From Paenibacillus xylanexedens (GTDB lineage: Bacteria; Bacillota; Bacilli; Paenibacillales; Paenibacillaceae): 64,000 nucleotides of DNA. The stretch's first letter is position 1. Every line of letters begins with the position of its first letter. The translations under genes were made by a program, and so were the position numbers. The notes beneath the pieces are model-generated. The model did no database searches. It was not told where the DNA came from and saw only the letters and a list, made by a program, of their open reading frames with translations. Below, one piece after another: positions 60,671-64,000 of this stretch. The stretch is from the NCBI RefSeq assembly GCF_017874615.1, contig NZ_JAGIKV010000006.1, forward strand, positions 1-64,000, in the 5' to 3' direction.

Positions 60671-61888
60671 TTATTTAGTGAACAATTTCCGCTCCATATG
60701 GGTCAGAAACTCATAACCATCTGGCGTTACAACAATTGTATCCTCGATTTGGAAGCCACCAGCACCTAGCTCGTAATATGGCACCTCAACACATAACACC
60801 ATACCGGGCTCCAGTATCCGCTGGTCACCCGGGGAAAGGGTTATATCGTCGTACAGTTCCAACCCGATGGCATGTCCGACATGCTGACGTCGGTAATGCG
60901 GAATCCCTTCACGTTGTACGCGAGATACTGCCGCATGGAATACTTCCGACGCCTTGACGCCAGGGCGCACCGTTTCAAGTGCCGTCTCCCATCCACTTTT
61001 GACTGCATCAAAATGCTTTTTCATCCAGGCGGTAGGCTCCCCTGCAACAACCGTACGGCCCGTATCTCCCCAGTAACCTTCCAGCTGTAGGCAAAGATCG
61101 AAACGGATCTGATCTCCGGTCTCAATCGTATGAAAATAATTTTCGATGAGTGGCAACGCACTACGTGGCCCTGCCCCTACCGCTGTCATTGCCGGAGTTC
61201 CACCTGCTCTCATCACAGCCAGACGATAATGATCGGCAAGTTGCTTCTCATGAACACCTGCAGCAATCAGGTCAATTAGTTCCTGTTCAATCCGTTCATT
61301 TAATTGGGCAGCCTGACGCAGTTGCTCGATTTCAAAAGGTGTCTTGACCAGACGGATTTCTCGGAACAGCTTATATGCAGGAATTACCGGTCTGTCAGGA
61401 GCCTCCTCCTTGATTCTCGTCAGAATATCGGGAGCGATCCGCATCTCATCGATTCCAATCGGCTGATATTCGATCTCAAGCTGTTTTAATGCAGCCTTGA
61501 GTGCTTCAACAGGACCTGGATGAATAACCGTCGTTTGCAGGAGAGAATAAAAGAGATCAATGTCGTCAGTGGAAGGTTTGCCTTCAATTGAACCTTCCAC
61601 GAAGAAATCACTGTAGGCAAATATATCTACCCCCGTAATACCGAACTGGGCTACAACGCCTAACCGATTCGTCGGAATGACGATACAAGGCTTTGCAGAT
61701 CTGTCGGCAGGTAAAACCGCATAAATCTGCATGGTCCAGTTGCTTGCACGCAGCTGGGACCCGATGACATAGTGAATGTTCTCTGGAGTAGTTGCAATCA
61801 GGGCGCTTAGCCCCTGAGTTTTCATCACTTCTTCCGCCCGCTCCCGGTTCAGACCTGAGCTATGGGATAGATGCTGTGAATTATTCAT
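60671..61888 (-). CDS. M24-family aminopeptidase-like protein
   Basis: 405 residues. N-terminal creatinase-type domain (about 1-165), then the pita-bread catalytic domain. All five metal ligands are seen: Asp in RFDLCLQLEG, Asp in YWGDTGRTVV, His in RRQHVGHAIGLELYDD, Glu in LCVEVPYYELG and Glu in FQIEDTIVV. Cuts an Xaa-Pro-type or related amide bond; could be a creatinase- or ectoine-hydrolase-like enzyme instead. The ATG lies inside the permease stop (7-base overlap) after AAAGGAGGT, so it is encoded with the importer. Confidence 0.9.
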   Translation of the reverse strand: MNNSQHLSHSSGLNRERAEEVMKTQGLSALIATTPENIHYVIGSQLRASNWTMQIYAVLPADRSAKPCIVIPTNRLGVVAQFGITGVDIFAYSDFFVEGSIEGKPSTDDIDLFYSLLQTTVIHPGPVEALKAALKQLEIEYQPIGIDEMRIAPDILTRIKEEAPDRPVIPAYKLFREIRLVKTPFEIEQLRQAAQLNERIEQELIDLIAAGVHEKQLADHYRLAVMRAGGTPAMTAVGAGPRSALPLIENYFHTIETGDQIRFDLCLQLEGYWGDTGRTVVAGEPTAWMKKHFDAVKSGWETALETVRPGVKASEVFHAAVSRVQREGIPHYRRQHVGHAIGLELYDDITLSPGDQRILEPGMVLCVEVPYYELGAGGFQIEDTIVVTPDGYEFLTHMERKLFTK

Positions 61889-62726
61889 TTTGATCCAGAC
61901 CTCCTTTTGTTTTCCTGCGACCAAACAAACTTTCAAGTCCTGGTACAGAGCGCAAAACTAGTTTAATCGTGATAAACAGAGCCAGCGCAAACGCGATCAA
62001 AACAACAGATACCACGGCTATCGTTGGGTCCTGCCATTTCTCCATATACAGGAATAGCTGTATTGGCAACGTGTAGCTGTCCTGACGGAGCAGCAACAGT
62101 GCAGCCTCGACCTGATCTAAAGTGAAGACAAAAGCGATTGACCCTGACAGAAGCATGGATAGTCGGAGCTGTGGAAGTGTAATCGTGAAAAAAATACGCA
62201 TCGGCCCTGCACCAAGGTCCGCGGCAGCTTCCCGATGAGCCGGGTGCAGATTGGCTAACGCACTGCCCACAATAGTGAGCACAAATGGAAGTACAATGAC
62301 CGCTTCACCCAAAATAAGTGCAAACAATCCACCTGCAATATGCATTTTCGAGAATAAAATCAGGTATGCGATACCTAGCGTAATTTTTGGCATAACCATC
62401 GGAGATACAAAAAATGCCCTTAAGATACCCGAGCCCGGGAAAGGGTATTGCACGATTGCTAGCGCAGCAAGCGTACCTGTAATCAAAGCCAGCAGAACCG
62501 CCCCTGTAGAAGCAATAAGGCTGTTCTTGAATGCATCGAGAAACTGGGTCTGCTCACTCAGATTGGCATACCATTTCAAGGTGAGACCTTCCGGGGGAAA
62601 TTTGCTGGCTGAACCTGAGCCTACAGATGTCAACATAATCATCAGCAGTGGCAGCAGCAAATAAATCGCTACGGCACCCACAAAGATGTAGAGTAACAGC
62701 TTGGTGCCCCTGTTCGACTTAACCAT
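61881..62726 (-). CDS. ABC transporter permease, PotC-like
   Basis: About 281 residues and six helices. The EAA loop is EAAADLGAGPMRIFFTITLP. N-terminal LLPLLMIMLTSVGSGSASKF and the EGLTLKWYANLSEQ region match spermidine/putrescine or similar amine importers. A GTG 12 bases upstream is an alternative start. Overlaps the other permease gene by 8 bases. Confidence 0.9.
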   Translation of the reverse strand: MVKSNRGTKLLLYIFVGAVAIYLLLPLLMIMLTSVGSGSASKFPPEGLTLKWYANLSEQTQFLDAFKNSLIASTGAVLLALITGTLAALAIVQYPFPGSGILRAFFVSPMVMPKITLGIAYLILFSKMHIAGGLFALILGEAVIVLPFVLTIVGSALANLHPAHREAAADLGAGPMRIFFTITLPQLRLSMLLSGSIAFVFTLDQVEAALLLLRQDSYTLPIQLFLYMEKWQDPTIAVVSVVLIAFALALFITIKLVLRSVPGLESLFGRRKTKGGLDQNE

Positions 62727-63636
62727 ATGCCTGACCACCCTTACGGGAACGACGGAACATCAACGTTTCTGCTCCTTTATTCACAAGCAACGAAACAACA
62801 ATGGAAGACACAAGTAAAAACAGGCTGGCAACCGCAGCCATCGGCCAGTTGGTGTCCAAGGTTCGCTGGTATATAAATACCGGAAGTGTCATGACTCTTC
62901 CCCCGCCGATCAGTTGAGGTGTGGTGAACGCGGTGAGGCATAGGGTGAACACAATCTGTACCCCGCTTGCAATACCTCTTGCCGATAAAGGCAGGGTAAT
63001 GGTCAGGAATGTTCTCCAGCTGCCCGCCCCCAGATCCTGAGCAGCTGCCTTTAAGGAAGCGTCACTTTGGGACAGTACATTCAGGATCGGAAAGACCATA
63101 AATGGCAGGAAAATATGGACAAGGGCCACGACAACACCTGTCTCGTTGTATATCATGCTGAACCCTTCCTCGGTTAGCCCCAGACGGATGAACAGCCAGT
63201 TCATGAAGCCCTGTTTGGACAACAAAAGCTGCCATCCGTAAGAACGCACAACCGCACTGACCAGTAGCGGAAGAAACGTGAGCAGCAACAACAATTGCTT
63301 CATGCCAGGTTTCTTTAGACCCGCAATGCAATACGCCAGTGGGTAGGCAAGCAGAAGACTCCATAGCGTAACCTTGAAGGCAATCCGAAACGTTGTGCCA
63401 ATCAGCTTCCAATAATAAGGATCAGACAGAAACGCACGATAGGCCCCCCAATCCCAGCCCCGAATAAGCTTTCCATTCTCATACATATCAAAGCTATATC
63501 TGCCAAAGATCAGCAACCCACCAAGATAAACGATGCCCATCAGTGCAAGCGCAGGCAACAGAAGCAGCAACCGGGTTACCCATGTGCGGTTTCCAAAGGA
63601 ATACAGATTCACGATCCGTTCCGCGATCCGGTTCAT
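62719..63636 (-). CDS. ABC transporter permease, PotB-like
   Basis: 305 residues and six helices. The EAA-like loop is KAAAQDLGAGSWRTFLTITL; LLLTFLPLLVSAVVRSYGWQ and YNETGVVVALVHIFLPFMVF are PotB-type. Overlaps the ATPase gene end by ATGA. Probably forms the channel with the PotC-like partner. Confidence 0.9.
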   Translation of the reverse strand: MNRIAERIVNLYSFGNRTWVTRLLLLLPALALMGIVYLGGLLIFGRYSFDMYENGKLIRGWDWGAYRAFLSDPYYWKLIGTTFRIAFKVTLWSLLLAYPLAYCIAGLKKPGMKQLLLLLTFLPLLVSAVVRSYGWQLLLSKQGFMNWLFIRLGLTEEGFSMIYNETGVVVALVHIFLPFMVFPILNVLSQSDASLKAAAQDLGAGSWRTFLTITLPLSARGIASGVQIVFTLCLTAFTTPQLIGGGRVMTLPVFIYQRTLDTNWPMAAVASLFLLVSSIVVSLLVNKGAETLMFRRSRKGGQAYG

Positions 63637-64000
63637 ATTCCTGCCCTCTGTACACGGTCATGCATGGGTTCGGATAACAAGAGCGCGTCCTCCGGATCAA
63701 AGCCAATCTGTATCGGCTCACCTGGACTATAACGTGAGGCTCCCCGCTGATGCAGCACACTGGCCTGAACTAGAAAACCCTCAGAAATTTGCACGTTGTA
63801 TCGAATATTTGCTCCGCCATACACCGCTTCAATCACGTGTCCATCCAGCTTGTTCAGGCAATGAGTTGCATCTTCTCCAAGTCGAATATACTCATTGCGG
63901 ATCGATAAGGAATGTCGTGCTCCCGCTTTCGGTACAGCATTGCCATCACTGACTTTCACCAGTAATGGGTTGCCGAAGCATTCCACCCGAATTCCATTCA
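63633..64000 (-). CDS. ABC transporter ATPase, C-terminal part (cut by window)
   Basis: Only the last 122 codons are visible, running off the right edge. RNEYIRLGEDATHCLNKLDG, VYGGANIRYNVQISEGFLVQ and IGFDPEDALLLSE are the TOBE domain that follows the nucleotide-binding domain in PotA-like ATPases. The catalytic part and the substrate-binding protein, which would name the substrate, are outside the window. Confidence 0.85.
   Translation of the reverse strand, partial: NGIRVECFGNPLLVKVSDGNAVPKAGARHSLSIRNEYIRLGEDATHCLNKLDGHVIEAVYGGANIRYNVQISEGFLVQASVLHQRGASRYSPGEPIQIGFDPEDALLLSEPMHDRVQRAGI

Noticed and set aside
1-64000. CRISPR arrays, tRNA, rRNA or complete insertion sequences
   Set aside because: I looked for regularly spaced repeats, tRNA cloverleaf patterns and transposase motifs and found none.

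Overview
The window looks like a piece of a Paenibacillus-type chromosome (Bacillota). The signs are strong AGGAGG ribosome sites, frequent TTG and GTG starts, a B. subtilis-like deo locus with a SorC-type DeoR, B. subtilis-style Zur boxes, and GH52 and GH67 hemicellulases. The genus is an inference from gene content; no rRNA or other marker is present.

Positions 1 to about 20,280 are the left-truncated early and lysogeny half of a prophage. A LexA-like repressor and a tyrosine integrase read rightward. A cro-like gene and about 45 small genes read leftward from a promoter built into a four-operator switch (17900-18008). In order of leftward transcription this early operon carries: Cro-like and HTH regulators, an antirepressor, a RecT/PD-(D/E)XK exonuclease/SSB recombination set, a replication initiator and DnaC-like loader, a RuvC-like resolvase, dUTPase, a DNA methyltransferase, YopX and DUF551-like accessory proteins, thymidylate synthase, and a sigma-like late activator followed by a terminator. 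Many genes overlap by ATGA and are probably translationally coupled. Several are too short for routine gene calling. One gene (15805-16047) runs against the operon. The prophage has inserted at the 3' end of an aldo/keto reductase gene, whose last codons lie inside the integrase gene.

Positions 20,245-29,300 hold unrelated chromosomal genes: aldo/keto reductase, cytochrome P450, an L12-like domain protein, an ArsR repressor with its MFS pump (three matching operators), two short-chain dehydrogenases, pyruvate oxidase YdaP and a Dabb protein. Positions 29,400-31,600 hold the first copy of a structured repeat, zinc-free ribosomal protein L31, a degenerate HPr and a zinc alcohol dehydrogenase.

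Positions 31,700-41,910 are a glucuronoxylan locus. A GH52 beta-xylosidase and GH67 alpha-glucuronidase read left under a cre site, next to an AraC regulator. A GntR regulator with UxuA and a mannonate oxidoreductase reads right. An ArsR plus aldehyde dehydrogenase pair lies between them. Released 4-O-methyl-glucuronate or glucuronate would feed the Uxu steps.

Positions 42,081-44,550 hold DUF421/DUF4363, an M50-like membrane protein and a hypothetical. Positions 44,716-51,046 are a zinc-homeostasis block: znuA, znuB, znuC and a C-minus-type L33 with two Zur boxes, then a COG0523 GTPase remnant, a COG0701 permease and a TIGR03943 protein. Positions 51,168-57,968 are a complete deo operon (deoR, deoC, nupC, deoB, deoD, pdp) with the second copy of the structured repeat inside. 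The right end holds an azoreductase, a hypothetical, an MFS exporter and a polyamine-type ABC importer with an M24 peptidase, cut by the window edge.
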